Assembly (NCBI GenBank): GCA_030538705.1
Contig: JAUNTL010000005.1
Location: 1-62,785, forward strand
Origin: Paracoccus sp. (in: a-proteobacteria)
Lineage (GTDB): Bacteria > Pseudomonadota > Alphaproteobacteria > Rhodobacterales > Rhodobacteraceae
DNA length: 62,785 nt
Direction of reading: 5' to 3'
How positions within the stretch are numbered: the first letter of the stretch is position 1; each line of letters begins with the position of its first letter. Made by a program: the position numbers and the translations under genes. This document shows, in pieces, positions 45,194 to 54,602 of this stretch. Below the pieces are notes generated by a model, which had not been told where the DNA came from, made no database searches, and saw nothing but the letters and a program-made list of their open reading frames with translations.

Positions 45194-45676
45194 TCAGGCT
45201 TTTTTCAGCAGGGCCTCACCGCCCGAGATCGCGCATTCTCCGGGGTTTTCCTCGGCCTGAATGACGGTGATGACGCCATCCTCGACCAGCATCGCATAGC
45301 GTTTCGAGCGCCCGATCAGGCCGACCGGCGGCGCGTCGAAGCTGGCGCCCATGGCGCGGGTAAAGCTGCCATCCGCATCGGCCAGAAAGGTCAGCCCGGC
45401 CTTGTCCGCGCCCGTGTCCTTTGCCCATGCGCCCATGACGAAAGGGTCATTTACGCTGATGCAGACGATGCGGTCCACGCCCTTGGTCCGAAAGGCATCG
45501 GCGGTGCGGATGAAACTGGGCACATGCTGGGTCGAGCATGTGCCGGTATAGGCGCCGGGCAGTGCAAAGATCGCCACCCGGCCGCGCGCGTAATCGCCCA
45601 TATCGACCGGCTTTGGTCCCGATGCGGTCATTTCCAGCAGATTGCCCGAGGGCAGCTTGTTACCTTGTTGCAGCAT
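45194..45676 (-). CDS. Peroxiredoxin, Prx5 type
   Basis: 160 residues of the AhpC/TSA redoxin family. The peroxidatic cysteine sits in PGAYTGTCSTQHVPSF. Reduces hydrogen and alkyl peroxides. VCISVNDPFVMGAW and a single resolving-cysteine candidate (GECAIS) near the C-terminus match the Prx5 subgroup. Stand-alone gene. Confidence 0.92.
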   Translation of the reverse strand: MLQQGNKLPSGNLLEMTASGPKPVDMGDYARGRVAIFALPGAYTGTCSTQHVPSFIRTADAFRTKGVDRIVCISVNDPFVMGAWAKDTGADKAGLTFLADADGSFTRAMGASFDAPPVGLIGRSKRYAMLVEDGVITVIQAEENPGECAISGGEALLKKA

Positions 45677-45734
45677 GATGCGTCCTTTCGCTTGTCCGCG
45701 GCCAGCCTAGCGGATCGCCGCGCGGGGTCCAGCC

Positions 45735-47765
45735 TCAGTCTGCCGCGATCTCGTCCAGAAAGGCCCGGCCAAAGCGCTCCAGCCGCGGCGTGTCGATGAT
45801 CCGGCCAAGCGCATCGTGATCGCGCGGCCGGGTCTCGGCGATGCGTTTGAGCTGGCTGGTCGAGCAGCTGAGCGGTTTGAGCATCCCGTCCTCGCCCCGT
45901 GCGAGCCGTATCTGCGCGGCGGCCAGTCGGTCGAACAGCGCGCCCGCCTGGCGCCCGGCAAGCGCGCGGCGCGCGGGGTGCATGGGGGGCACCTCGCCGG
46001 CGATGACCTCGAGAAATGCCATGCCATAGCTGTCCAGCTTTTTGGCGCCGACACCGCTGATATGGGCCATCTGGTCCAGATCGGCGGGCCGGCGCGCGGC
46101 CATTTCCTGCAAGGTGCGGTCGGGAAAGATGACATAGGCCGGCACCCGCGCGGCCTCGGCCAAGGCACGGCGTCTGGCCTTGAGTGCGGAAAACAGCGGC
46201 GCGTCCTCTTCGGCGACCTGCATTTTGGGCACGAATGCCGGGCGTGCGCGTTTCACGCTGTCCTCGCGCAGGATCACCTGCACCTCGCCGCGCAGAACCG
46301 GATGGGCGGCATCGGTGATATGCAGCCCGCCATGGCGTTCCGGGTCGGGGCGGCACAGATCGCGGCCCAGCATCTGGCGGATGATCGCCTGCCACTGGGC
46401 GCGCGACCAGTCGCGCCCGACGCCGAATGTCGGCAGCCGGTCATGGCCGCGCTCGCGCAGCTTGTCGGTCTCGTTTCCTGTCAGGACATCAATGACATGG
46501 CCGGCACCGAACCATTCGCCGGTGCGCAGCATGGCCGACAGCGCCATCTGCACCGGCCTTGTGGCGTCGAATGTCGCGACCGGCCGGTCGCAGAGGTCGC
46601 AATTGCCGCAAGGCCCGGCCTCTTCTCCGAAATAGGCAAGCAGATGCACGCGCCGGCAGGACACCGCCTCGGCCAGGCCGAGCAATGCGTTGAGGCGCGC
46701 ATGATCGGCGTCCTTGCGTTCGTTCCCGGCCAGCCCCTCGTCGATCTGGGCACGGCGCAGGCGGATGTCATCGGGACCGAACAGGGTCAGCGTCTCGGCC
46801 GGTTCGCCGTCGCGTCCGGCGCGGCCGATCTCCTGATAATAGGCCTCGATCGACTTGGGCAGGTCGGCATGGGCGACCCAGCGGATATCAGGCTTGTCGA
46901 TCCCCATGCCAAAGGCGACGGTGGCAGTGACGATCAGCCCGTCCTCGCGCTGAAAACGGGTCTCGGCCCCGCGCCTTGCATCCGGCTCCATCCCGCCGTG
47001 ATAGGCGATGGCGGGATGGCCGGCGGTCATAAGCGCCTGTGCCAGTGTTTCGGTCTTGGCGCGTGTGCCGCAATAGATGATGCCGGACTGACCGGGCCGC
47101 GAGGCGACAAAGTCCATGATCTGCCGGCGCGGCTGGTCTTTGGGCTGAAATGCCAGATGGATGTTCGGGCGGTCGAAACCGCGCAGGAATGTCAGCGGCG
47201 CGGTCCCGTCGAACAGCCGTGCCACGATCTCGGCTCGCGTCTCGGCATCGGCGGTCGCGGTGAATGCCGACAATGGCACCCCAAGCGCCTGCCGGAGCGC
47301 GCCGATACGCAGGTAATCGGGGCGGAAATCATGGCCCCACTGGCTGACGCAATGGGCCTCGTCCACGGCGATCGCGGTGACGCCCGCGCGGCGCAGCAGC
47401 GGCAGCGTCCCGCCCGAGGCAAGGCGTTCCGGCGCCATATAGAGCAGCTTCAGCGACCCTTCTTGCAGCGCGCCAAAGACCTGATCGGTTTCGTCCCCTG
47501 TATTGCCCGAAGTCAGCGCGCCGGCCGCGACGCCGGCCTCGCGCAGGGCGCGGACCTGATCGCGCATCAATGCGATCAGCGGCGAGATGACCACCGTCAC
47601 GCCCTCGCGCATCAGCGCCGGCAGCTGAAAGCACAGCGATTTCCCACCACCGGTCGGCATGATCGCCAGCACGTTGCGGCCCGCGGCGACCGCCTCGACG
47701 ATCTCCTGCTGGCCGGGGCGAAAGCCGTCAAACCCCCAGAATTCGCGCAGCAGGTCCGCAGCCAT
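45735..47765 (-). CDS. recQ: ATP-dependent DNA helicase RecQ
   Basis: 676 residues. Helicase domains with MPTGGGKSLCFQLPAL, VDEAHCVSQWGHDFRP and QEIGRAGRDG; a zinc-binding CRRVHLLAYFGE ... CGNCDLC region; winged helix; and C-terminal HRDC-like repeats (one around FPDRTLQEMAARRP and a second at the end). Longer than E. coli RecQ because of the additional C-terminal HRDC-like part. Start shares one base with the yggT stop. Confidence 0.95.
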   Translation of the reverse strand: MAADLLREFWGFDGFRPGQQEIVEAVAAGRNVLAIMPTGGGKSLCFQLPALMREGVTVVISPLIALMRDQVRALREAGVAAGALTSGNTGDETDQVFGALQEGSLKLLYMAPERLASGGTLPLLRRAGVTAIAVDEAHCVSQWGHDFRPDYLRIGALRQALGVPLSAFTATADAETRAEIVARLFDGTAPLTFLRGFDRPNIHLAFQPKDQPRRQIMDFVASRPGQSGIIYCGTRAKTETLAQALMTAGHPAIAYHGGMEPDARRGAETRFQREDGLIVTATVAFGMGIDKPDIRWVAHADLPKSIEAYYQEIGRAGRDGEPAETLTLFGPDDIRLRRAQIDEGLAGNERKDADHARLNALLGLAEAVSCRRVHLLAYFGEEAGPCGNCDLCDRPVATFDATRPVQMALSAMLRTGEWFGAGHVIDVLTGNETDKLRERGHDRLPTFGVGRDWSRAQWQAIIRQMLGRDLCRPDPERHGGLHITDAAHPVLRGEVQVILREDSVKRARPAFVPKMQVAEEDAPLFSALKARRRALAEAARVPAYVIFPDRTLQEMAARRPADLDQMAHISGVGAKKLDSYGMAFLEVIAGEVPPMHPARRALAGRQAGALFDRLAAAQIRLARGEDGMLKPLSCSTSQLKRIAETRPRDHDALGRIIDTPRLERFGRAFLDEIAAD

Positions 47766-48058
47766 CAGTAGCCGTGGAAATAGCCTGCGTTATTCACCAG
47801 AGCCTGCCGCAGGATGATGATCGCAATAAAGACGACCAGCGGCGCCAGATCCAGCCCGCCGGTATTGGGCAGGATGCGGCGCACCGGGGCATAGATCGGC
47901 TCCAGCAGGCGGGACAGCCCGTCCCACATCGTCGCCACCATCGGCTGACGCAGGTTCAGAACCTGAAAATTGATCAGCCATGACATGATGATATGCGCGA
48001 TCATCAAAAACCACAGCACGCTGAGAACAAGGTCGATTGCCTGATAAAGCGTTCCCAT
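47765..48058 (-). CDS. yggT: YggT family membrane protein
   Basis: 97 residues with two hydrophobic helices; conserved SWLINFQVLNLRQPMV and LLEPIYAPVRRILPNTGGLDLAPLVVF. Family linked to osmotic tolerance or division-site proteins; function not settled. Between asd and recQ on the same strand. Confidence 0.9.
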   Translation of the reverse strand: MGTLYQAIDLVLSVLWFLMIAHIIMSWLINFQVLNLRQPMVATMWDGLSRLLEPIYAPVRRILPNTGGLDLAPLVVFIAIIILRQALVNNAGYFHGY

Positions 48059-48061
48059 GGC

Positions 48062-49210
48062 TTACTCCTCGATCAGGATGCGCAGCATCCGGCGCAGCGG
48101 TTCGGCCGCGCCCCACAAAAGCTGATCGCCGATGGTGAAAGCGCCCAGATAATCCGGCCCCATGGCCAGCTTGCGGATGCGCCCGACCGGGATCGTCAGT
48201 GTGCCGGTCACCGCCACCGGGGTCAGATCGCGCAGCGTGTCCTCGCGGTTATTGGGAACGACCCTGACCCAGTCATTGTCAGCGGCGATCATCGCCTCGA
48301 TCTCGTCCAGCGGCACGTCACGCTTCAGCTTGAAGGTCAGCGCCTGTGAGTGACAGCGCATGGCGCCAACGCGCACGCAGAACCCGTCAACCGGGATTGC
48401 CGGCTCGTTCGAGCCGCCCACCGCGTCAGGGCCAAGGCCGAGGATCTTGTTCGTCTCGGCCATGCCCTTCCATTCTTCGCGGGTCACGCCATTGCCCAGA
48501 TCCTTGTCGATCCACGGGATCAGCGACCCGCCCAGCACCGCGTCAAACCGCGCGACCTCATCGGTGCCCAGCATCGCGCGCTGGCGGGCCAGAACCTTGC
48601 GGTCAATGTCCAGAATGGCCGATTTCGGATCGGCCAGCAGATCAGAGACCGAACCGTTCAGCGCGCCATATTGCGTCAGCAGCTCGCGCATGTGCTGCGC
48701 GCCGCCGCCGGATGCGGCCTGATAGGTCTGGGTCGACATCCATTCGACCAGCCCTGCCTTGAACAATGCGCCCACACCCATCAGCATGCAGGACACCGTG
48801 CAGTTGCCGCCGATCCAGTCGCGGGTGCCGCGTGCCATGGCATCGCGGATCACGCCCATATTCACCGGGTCCAGCACGATGACCGCGTCATCGCTCATCC
48901 GCAGGGTGGACGCGGCGTCGATCCAGTGGCCGTTCCAGCCATCGGCGCGCAGCCGGCCGTGGATATCGGTCGTGTAATCGCCGCCCTGACAGGTGATGAT
49001 CGCCTCGCAGGTTTTCAGCGTATCGAGATCATAGGCATCGGCCAGCGGTGCGACCCCGCGCGGGGCCTTGCCACCGGCGTCCGAGGTCGAAAAGAACACC
49101 GGCTCGATCAGGTCGAAATCGCCCGTCTGCTGCATCCGGTCCATCAGGACCGAGCCAACCATCCCCCGCCAGCCGATCAGGCCGACGCGCGGCGTCTTGT
49201 TCAGTGCCAT
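48062..49210 (-). CDS. asd: Aspartate-semialdehyde dehydrogenase
   Basis: 382 residues. Reduces aspartyl phosphate to the semialdehyde feeding lysine/DAP, threonine and methionine. NADP loop [18 protein letters not shown], catalytic Cys in [11 protein letters not shown], catalytic His in [11 protein letters not shown]. Matches the enterobacterial-type Asd. ATG at 49210 behind GGGAAAAGG. Confidence 0.96.
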   Translation of the reverse strand: MALNKTPRVGLIGWRGMVGSVLMDRMQQTGDFDLIEPVFFSTSDAGGKAPRGVAPLADAYDLDTLKTCEAIITCQGGDYTTDIHGRLRADGWNGHWIDAASTLRMSDDAVIVLDPVNMGVIRDAMARGTRDWIGGNCTVSCMLMGVGALFKAGLVEWMSTQTYQAASGGGAQHMRELLTQYGALNGSVSDLLADPKSAILDIDRKVLARQRAMLGTDEVARFDAVLGGSLIPWIDKDLGNGVTREEWKGMAETNKILGLGPDAVGGSNEPAIPVDGFCVRVGAMRCHSQALTFKLKRDVPLDEIEAMIAADNDWVRVVPNNREDTLRDLTPVAVTGTLTIPVGRIRKLAMGPDYLGAFTIGDQLLWGAAEPLRRMLRILIEE

Positions 49211-49334
49211 CGCCTTTTCCCCTGCGTTTCCCGGCCCTGAACTAAGCCAGCACGCCCGCGCGCGCAAGGTGGCGTGACGTTCGCGTTGACTCTGCCCGTC
49301 TGGCTGCTACCTGCCCCATGAACAGGAGAATGCC

Positions 49335-49898
49335 ATGTATCCACTGATCCGGCTGGCCAAGGAAATGCTGAAGTTCCGCCGCGCGCCAGAGCTGGGGCTG
49401 ACAGACACCCATGTCTCGACCCATATCTGCTGGCCATGGGATATCGACCCGTGGATGGAACTGAACAACGGCCGCACGCTGACGCTGTTCGATCTCGGCC
49501 GTCTGCCCATGGGGCAGCGCATGGGGCTGTCGCGGGTGCTGCGTGAAAATGGCTGGGGTCTGGCGGTCGCGGGCAATTCGACCCGCTACCGCCGCCGTAT
49601 CCGCGCATTCGAACGCTTTACGATGCTCAGCCGTAATCTGGGCTGGGACGAGCGGTTCTTCTATATCGAACAGAGCATGTGGCGGCGTGGTGAATGTCAC
49701 AACCAGATGCTGCTGCGCGGGGCGATTACCTCGGGTTCGGGGATCGTCGCGCCGGCGCGGGTCTTTGCCGCGACCGGCCATGGCGAGGTCGTCAGCCCCG
49801 AATTGCCCGCATGGGTCGCGGCATGGATCGCGGCCGATGTGCAACGGCCCTGGCCGCCCGAGATCCCCGCCGACGCCCGTGACGCCCTGCGGGAATAG
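49335..49898 (+). CDS. Thioesterase-superfamily (hotdog) protein
   Basis: 187 residues with a 4HBT-like fold: WDIDPWMELNNGRTLTLFDLGR matches the D-x-x-x-H/E-x-N-N-G pattern of acyl-CoA thioesterases of the Them6-type group. The C-terminus is rich in Trp/Pro. Substrate unknown. AGGAG precedes the ATG. Confidence 0.75.
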   Translation: MYPLIRLAKEMLKFRRAPELGLTDTHVSTHICWPWDIDPWMELNNGRTLTLFDLGRLPMGQRMGLSRVLRENGWGLAVAGNSTRYRRRIRAFERFTMLSRNLGWDERFFYIEQSMWRRGECHNQMLLRGAITSGSGIVAPARVFAATGHGEVVSPELPAWVAAWIAADVQRPWPPEIPADARDALRE

Positions 49899-49992
49899 GC
49901 CCGGGCCGCGCGCGGCCCGGTTACGCGATCCGGCCGCGCAATGGATCATATCACCCCGCCTGATCGTCCCGCCACGCCCGGCGGGCGCGCAG

Positions 49993-50052
49993 GACCACCG
50001 GTCAATCTCTGGTGGTCAAATACCTCGGGGTCTGGGGCCGCGCCCCGGCAGG
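49993..50052. repeat. Hairpin plus single GC-rich palindromic repeat
   Basis: GACCACC / GGTGGTC arms at 49993-49999 and 50011-50017, then at 50018-50052 a copy of the aaatacctcggggt-type element also found at 45044-45179. In the 243-nt gap before the MFS gene; probable terminator-like structure. Confidence 0.6.
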
Positions 50053-50141
50053 CGGCACCGCTGCGCGGCGCATTGAAAATTCTTGCCAAGAGGGCAGCTA
50101 TCCGGCCTTATCGCCGCGCGCTGATCTGGGAAGGATAACGG

Positions 50142-51497
50142 TTGAATCGCAAACGCATCTGGGGATGGTGGTTTTTCGACTGGGCCGGGCAGCCCTATCA
50201 TACTCTGTTGGTTTCATTCATATTTTCAATCTATTATGCCGATGTCGCGCGGCGCTTTTATATTCTTCAGGGCTATGACGCGGCACAGGCGGGCGCAATG
50301 GCCCAGACGCTTTGGGGTTATGGTCTGGCAATCAGCGGGGCGATCATCGCGATCCTCGCGCCGGTTCTTGGCGCCGTGGCGGACAGCACCGGCCGGCGCA
50401 TGCCGTGGGTGTGGTTCTTTTCCGGCGCCGTCATTGTCGGGGCGGCCGGGTTGTGGTGGCTGACGCCGGACAATCCGAACCTGATCGCGGCCGTCGCCTT
50501 TTTCGGGCTGGGGCTGATCGGGATCGAGTTCGCGACGATTTTCACCAATGCGATGCTGCCCGGCCTTGCCCCGCGCGACGAGATCGGCCGCGTTTCCGGC
50601 GCGGGCTTTGCCTTTGGCTATCTGGGCGGGCTGGTGGCGCTGGCGATCATGTTGTTGTTCTTTGCCGAATCCGAAAGCGGCCAAACGCTGCTCGAGATTG
50701 CGCCGCTGTTCGGGCTGGATCCGGCCCAGAGCGAGGGCACGCGCTTTGTCGGGCCGTTCACGGCGCTGTGGTATGCGGTTTTCATGATCCCGTTTTTCAT
50801 GTGGGTGCGCGAACCTGCGACGACCGGCCAGAGGTTCAGTGTCACCGCAACCATGACCGGCTTGTGGCGGCTGATTGCCGGGCTGCGCCACCGGCCCAGT
50901 CTGGGCGCATGGCTGGTCTCGTCGATGTTGTCGCGCGATGCGCTGAATGCGCTTTACGGGTTTGGCGGGGTCTATGCCGGGACGGTTCTCGGCTGGTCGG
51001 TGACGATGTCGGGGATATTCGGCATTGTCAGCGTGATCGCGGCGGCGCTGATTTCGTGGCTGGGCGGTCATGCGGACCGCCGCTGGGGGCCAAAGCCCGT
51101 GGTGATCGTGGCGATCATCGCGCTGAGCGCGGTCTGTGTCCTGATCATCGGGATGGAGCGGCGGGCGCTGTTCGGCATCGCGCTCGCGCCGGGATCAAAG
51201 CTGCCCGACGCGCTGTTTTTCCTCTGCGGCGCGCTGATCGGCGGGGCGGGTGGTGCGATGCAGGCGGCGTCACGCACGCTGACGGCCCGCCATACCAGCG
51301 AGGCACGCGCGACCGAGGTTTTCGGGCTTTATGCCCTGTCGGGCAAGGCGACGGCATTTCTGGCGCCTTTTCTGATCGCCACCGTCACCGCCGCCACCGG
51401 CAATCAGCGGCTGGGTATCGCGCCGCTGATCGTGATGTTCCTTTTGGCGATCTGGCTGCTAAGATGGGTCAACAAGAACGGAGAGACCGAGCAGTGA
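50142..51497 (+). CDS. MFS transporter, UMF1/Atg22-like
   Basis: 451 residues and about 12 membrane helices. MNRKRIWGWWFFDWAGQPYH is the characteristic start of the UMF1 family (proteins with an F-D-W-A-x-Q/S motif), and GGLVALAIMLLF and GGAGGAMQAASRTL follow. TTG start at 50142 behind AAGGA; no closer ATG fits the family N-terminus. Substrate unknown. Its stop overlaps the mepA GTG (GTGA). Confidence 0.85.
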   Translation: MNRKRIWGWWFFDWAGQPYHTLLVSFIFSIYYADVARRFYILQGYDAAQAGAMAQTLWGYGLAISGAIIAILAPVLGAVADSTGRRMPWVWFFSGAVIVGAAGLWWLTPDNPNLIAAVAFFGLGLIGIEFATIFTNAMLPGLAPRDEIGRVSGAGFAFGYLGGLVALAIMLLFFAESESGQTLLEIAPLFGLDPAQSEGTRFVGPFTALWYAVFMIPFFMWVREPATTGQRFSVTATMTGLWRLIAGLRHRPSLGAWLVSSMLSRDALNALYGFGGVYAGTVLGWSVTMSGIFGIVSVIAAALISWLGGHADRRWGPKPVVIVAIIALSAVCVLIIGMERRALFGIALAPGSKLPDALFFLCGALIGGAGGAMQAASRTLTARHTSEARATEVFGLYALSGKATAFLAPFLIATVTAATGNQRLGIAPLIVMFLLAIWLLRWVNKNGETEQ

Positions 51498-52378
51498 TCC
51501 GCAATCTTATCCTCGCAGCCGCCGCCCTGATCGGGCTGGCATTTCCGGCAACGGCCACGCCGCTGGCCAAGGACGTATTCGGCAATGTGCCCGGCCCGAC
51601 CGGCGGCGCGCCTGTCGTCGTGGGCAGTTTCAGCCGCGGCTGCGTCTCGGGCGCGGCGCAATTGCCCGAGACCGGGCCGACATGGCAGGCGATGCGCCTG
51701 TCGCGGAACCGCAACTGGGGGCATCCCGAGCTGGTGCGCTTTGTCACCGGCCTGTCGGATGCGGCGACGCGGATGGGCTGGCGCGGGCTTTATGTCGGTG
51801 ACATGAGCCAGGCGCGCGGCGGCCCCATGCTGTCGGGCCATGCCAGCCACCAGCTGGGGCTGGATGTCGATATCTGGATGCTGCCACCCGCATCGCTGAG
51901 CCTGTCGCGGGCCGAGCGCGAGAATATATCCTCGATTACCGTGGTGGCGCAGAACGGGCTGGGCGTGAACCGCAACTGGACGCCCTCGCATGCCGCGATC
52001 ATCCAGTCGGCGGCGATGGATGCGCGTGTCGACCGGATCTTTCTTGATGCCGCGATCAAGGTCGCGATGTGTGATGCCAATCGCGATCAGGGCGCCTGGC
52101 TGCAAAAGCTGCGCCCGACCCCGAACCATGACTATCATTTCCATGTCCGGCTGCATTGCCCGGCCGGCAGTCCCGGCTGCCAGAACACCGCGACCCCGGT
52201 CGCGCAGCTGTCGGGTCATGACAATGGCTGCGGGTCGGCTCGGCAGGAAATCGCATGGCGGGCCAACCCCGCGACCCGGCCGGCGGCACCGCCGCCCGAT
52301 CCGAACTACCGCCACCCCCGCAGCTTCCGGCTGAGCGAGATGCCGGCGCAATGTCAGACCATCGGCACCGCGCGCTGA
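51494..52378 (+). CDS. mepA: Penicillin-insensitive murein endopeptidase MepA
   Basis: 294 residues. LAS-type zinc endopeptidase cutting D-Ala-mDAP cross-links. Signal peptide ([17 protein letters not shown]), [15 protein letters not shown] (His and Asp ligands), [12 protein letters not shown] and [11 protein letters not shown] (His). GTG start. A 28-nt overlap with the next gene. Confidence 0.92.
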   Translation: MIRNLILAAAALIGLAFPATATPLAKDVFGNVPGPTGGAPVVVGSFSRGCVSGAAQLPETGPTWQAMRLSRNRNWGHPELVRFVTGLSDAATRMGWRGLYVGDMSQARGGPMLSGHASHQLGLDVDIWMLPPASLSLSRAERENISSITVVAQNGLGVNRNWTPSHAAIIQSAAMDARVDRIFLDAAIKVAMCDANRDQGAWLQKLRPTPNHDYHFHVRLHCPAGSPGCQNTATPVAQLSGHDNGCGSARQEIAWRANPATRPAAPPPDPNYRHPRSFRLSEMPAQCQTIGTAR

Positions 52379-53247
52379 TCCTGTTTTCCGGTCTGCTGTC
52401 GCTGATCGCCTGTCCCGCACTGGGGCAGGCGCGCGTCGAATATGTCGGCACCTATGTCTGGTCATTGCCGGATGCGGATTTCGGCGGGTTTTCCGGGATC
52501 GAGGTCAGCGCGGATGGCCGTGATTTCCACGTCATCACCGACCGCGCGTGGATACGCTGGGGCAGTTTCGACCGTGACGGCGCGGGGCTGATCCGGGGGA
52601 TGCTGATGGAAGGGCGTGCCCCCTTGCGCGACAGCAAGGGCACGCCCCTGCCACCCGGTCGGCTGGGCGACAGCGAGGGGCTGGCCATGGCACCCGACGG
52701 CACGATCTGGGTCAGCTTTGAGGGGCTGGACCGCGTCGCGCGTTATGACGATATCGACGGGCCGGCGACGCCCCTGCCGATCGCGCCTGAATGGGCCGAG
52801 ATGCAGATCAATCAGGGCTTTGAGGCGCTGGCAATCACGCCGGCGGGTGATCTGCTGATGCTGCCCGAATATGCCGTCGCCGATGGCCCTGCCTTTCCGG
52901 TCTGGCGCTGGCGCGGCGGCGTCTGGGACCAGCCCTTTGACATCCCCGGATCGGATCAGTGGCAGGCGGTCGGGGCCGATATCGGTCCCGATGGCCGGCT
53001 TTACCTGCTGGAGCGGAATTTTCGCGGGCTTTTGGGCTTTGCCTCGCGCGTGCGGCGATTTGTGCTGAGCGATGGCGGGATCGCGGGCGAAGAGATCCTG
53101 CTGACCACCACCAGCCGGCAATATGACAACCTCGAGGGCATCGCCGTCTGGCATGACGGGCTTGGCACACGGATCACCATGATCTCGGATGACAATTTCA
53201 TGCCGTTTCAGCGCACAGAACTGGTCGAATACCGCGTCATTGACTGA
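52351..53247 (+). CDS. Exported phytase-like esterase-domain protein
   Basis: 298 residues of the esterase-like-activity-of-phytase family (PF13449): repeated [57 protein letters not shown] and [10 protein letters not shown] blades suggest a beta-propeller. The N-terminus ([18 protein letters not shown]) is a signal peptide; LIAC could be a lipobox, making it a lipoprotein. Starts inside mepA, so the three genes form an overlapping operon. Confidence 0.83.
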   Translation: MSDHRHRALILFSGLLSLIACPALGQARVEYVGTYVWSLPDADFGGFSGIEVSADGRDFHVITDRAWIRWGSFDRDGAGLIRGMLMEGRAPLRDSKGTPLPPGRLGDSEGLAMAPDGTIWVSFEGLDRVARYDDIDGPATPLPIAPEWAEMQINQGFEALAITPAGDLLMLPEYAVADGPAFPVWRWRGGVWDQPFDIPGSDQWQAVGADIGPDGRLYLLERNFRGLLGFASRVRRFVLSDGGIAGEEILLTTTSRQYDNLEGIAVWHDGLGTRITMISDDNFMPFQRTELVEYRVID

Positions 53248-53634
53248 GTGCCCGCAGCTCCGGCCGGCAGAGCGTCAGGGTATGCACCTCGGGCTGGCCG
53301 GACGGGGCGCCATCTATCGCGATAACGTGAGGGTCCCGCCGGTTTGCAGCCGAGAGCGGCAGCTTTGGGGGAATGAGGCTCGCCCGGCTTGGCAAATGTT
53401 CCCATGGCGATCCCCGGGGACGGGATCAGGGTCAGGCTGCGGGCGAGGGGGTCGATATCCGGCCTTGACCTGAGCGGAATCATATCGGCGCGGGCTGCAA
53501 TCGCCGCGACCCGCGTCATCACGGGGCCGGCGCTACGGGCAAAAGCGGGCAGAGCCTGCATGATCCGCGCGGCCCTCAAGCCATTCGCCGGCAGTATGAC
53601 CGGGATTGACCCGCCGCAACAGGGCGGGCAGCGG
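53248..53634. other. Gap with a possible gene remnant
   Basis: The minus strand has an open frame from about 53598 down to 53208 whose first ~60 codons (around 53420-53590) are GC3-rich and gene-like, then composition breaks down; it matches nothing I recognise. It may be a relic or chance. No RNA gene or repeat is evident here. Confidence 0.25.
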
Positions 53635-53663
53635 TTGACTCGGCCACGGTCCCGCCCTATCTG
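53635..53663 (+). promoter_or_regulatory. Candidate promoter of the queuosine-precursor transporter
   Basis: TTGACT, 17-nt spacer, TATCTG. About 60 nt before the ATG at 53724. The leader contains no convincing preQ1 aptamer. Confidence 0.45.
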
Positions 53664-53723
53664 CGCCCCGTCCGCGATCCTGCGGGCCGAGTTGTTCCGC
53701 GACCTTGTAAAACGGAAAAAATC

Positions 53724-54338
53724 ATGAGCCGCTTTCTTCCTGGCGTGATCGCCATGGCCATCATTGTCGTGGCCTCGAATATTCTTGTGCAGTATCAGCT
53801 TGGGAACTGGCTGACCTGGGGTGCGCTGACCTATCCCTTTGCGTTTCTCGTCACCGACGTGATGAACCGTGTCTATGGTCCCGCCGCCGCGCGTCGCGTT
53901 GTGTTCGCGGGGTTTGTCACCGGGGTCATCTGTTCGCTGATCGCCGCCGGTTTCGACAAGACGACGCTGCGCATCGCGATGGGGTCGGGCACGGCATTCC
54001 TGCTCGCGCAGATGCTGGATATCGGCATTTTCGACCGGCTGCGCCATGCGGGCCGCTGGTGGACGGCGCCGCTCATCTCGACGCTGATCGGTTCGGCTGT
54101 CGATACGGCGCTGTTCTTTTCGATCGCCTTTTCGACGCAGCTTGCCTTTATCAACCCGGCCGATGACGTGAGCTGGGCCAATGAGGCGCTGCCGCTTTTG
54201 GGTGTCGGCCCGATGGTGCCCTTGTGGGTCTCGCTGGGGGTGGCTGACTGGATGGTCAAGATGTTGCTGGCCCTGCTGGCACTTGTGCCCTTCCGCATCA
54301 TCGTCCGCAATATGTTGCGGGGGCGCCCCGTATTTTGA
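53724..54338 (+). CDS. yhhQ: Queuosine precursor transporter (YhhQ/VUT family)
   Basis: 204 residues with six predicted helices. Imports preQ0 or preQ1 for queuosine tRNA modification. TYPFAFLVTDVMNRVYGPAAARR and the second-half GSAVDTALFFSIAF are family hallmarks. No que genes adjoin. Confidence 0.9.
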   Translation: MSRFLPGVIAMAIIVVASNILVQYQLGNWLTWGALTYPFAFLVTDVMNRVYGPAAARRVVFAGFVTGVICSLIAAGFDKTTLRIAMGSGTAFLLAQMLDIGIFDRLRHAGRWWTAPLISTLIGSAVDTALFFSIAFSTQLAFINPADDVSWANEALPLLGVGPMVPLWVSLGVADWMVKMLLALLALVPFRIIVRNMLRGRPVF

Positions 54339-54404
54339 GTTGACTTATCCACAGGCTGTGGCACCCTTCCTTTACGTGGCAACATATCGAAAGGAGGTGG
54401 TCCA

Positions 54405-54461
54405 GTGTCTAGAGTGATATTGGAGAGAGGTGTCGGGACAGTCAGGGGGGCCGCGGCCTGA
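54405..54461 (+). CDS. 18-residue peptide with near-perfect anti-16S leader
   Basis: GTG start; encodes MSRVILERGVGTVRGAAA. The sequence before it, GAAAGGAGGTGGTCCAG, is complementary to the 16S rRNA 3' end over about 17 bases with one exception, well beyond a normal ribosome binding site. Spacing from AAAGGAGG to GTG is 8 nt. Either a translated regulatory peptide or a 16S-sequestering RNA element. Confidence 0.45.
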   Translation: MSRVILERGVGTVRGAAA

Positions 54462-54540
54462 GGGCAAACCCCAGGGTTCTGAACCCTGACTGGGACGGAC
54501 GGATGACCAATCCCTAACCGGACCATCTCCGAAGATCTCG

Positions 54541-54575
54541 CGGGCCGCGGCCGGATGGCGCGGCCCGTTTCTTTT
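54541..54575 (+). terminator. Terminator of the small RNA locus
   Basis: 9-bp stem CGGGCCGCG / CGCGGCCCG with a 9-nt loop, followed by TTTCTTTT. Confidence 0.85.
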
Positions 54576-54602
54576 GGCTGATTCACCGCGCCTTAAGGGG
54601 TC

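Larger units (their letters stand above)
54345..54575 (+). ncRNA. Candidate small RNA / leader-peptide locus
   Basis: A free-standing unit between the YhhQ gene and the receiver-phosphatase gene. It has a TTGACT (54340-54345) promoter element overlapping a perfect DnaA-box-like TTATCCACA (54345-54353), an exceptionally strong Shine-Dalgarno region at 54389-54404, an 18-codon ORF, a hairpin at 54473-54487 (AGGGTT / AACCCT) and a terminator at 54541-54575. It ends before the next gene, so it is not simply that gene's leader. Identity unknown. Confidence 0.5.

Noticed and set aside
53417..53459. Extra copy of the array repeat (GCGGGCGAGGGGGTCGATAT)
   Set aside because: Resembles part of the repeat but lacks the CATTCC end and stands alone; best seen as coincidence in GC-rich sequence.
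53664..53723. preQ1 riboswitch before the queuosine-precursor transporter
   Set aside because: The leader is A-rich near the start codon, but the conserved aptamer core and pseudoknot pairs are not found.
54361..54380. Sigma-54 promoter (TGGCAC) at the small RNA locus
   Set aside because: TGGCAC is present but the downstream TTGCA element at correct spacing is not.
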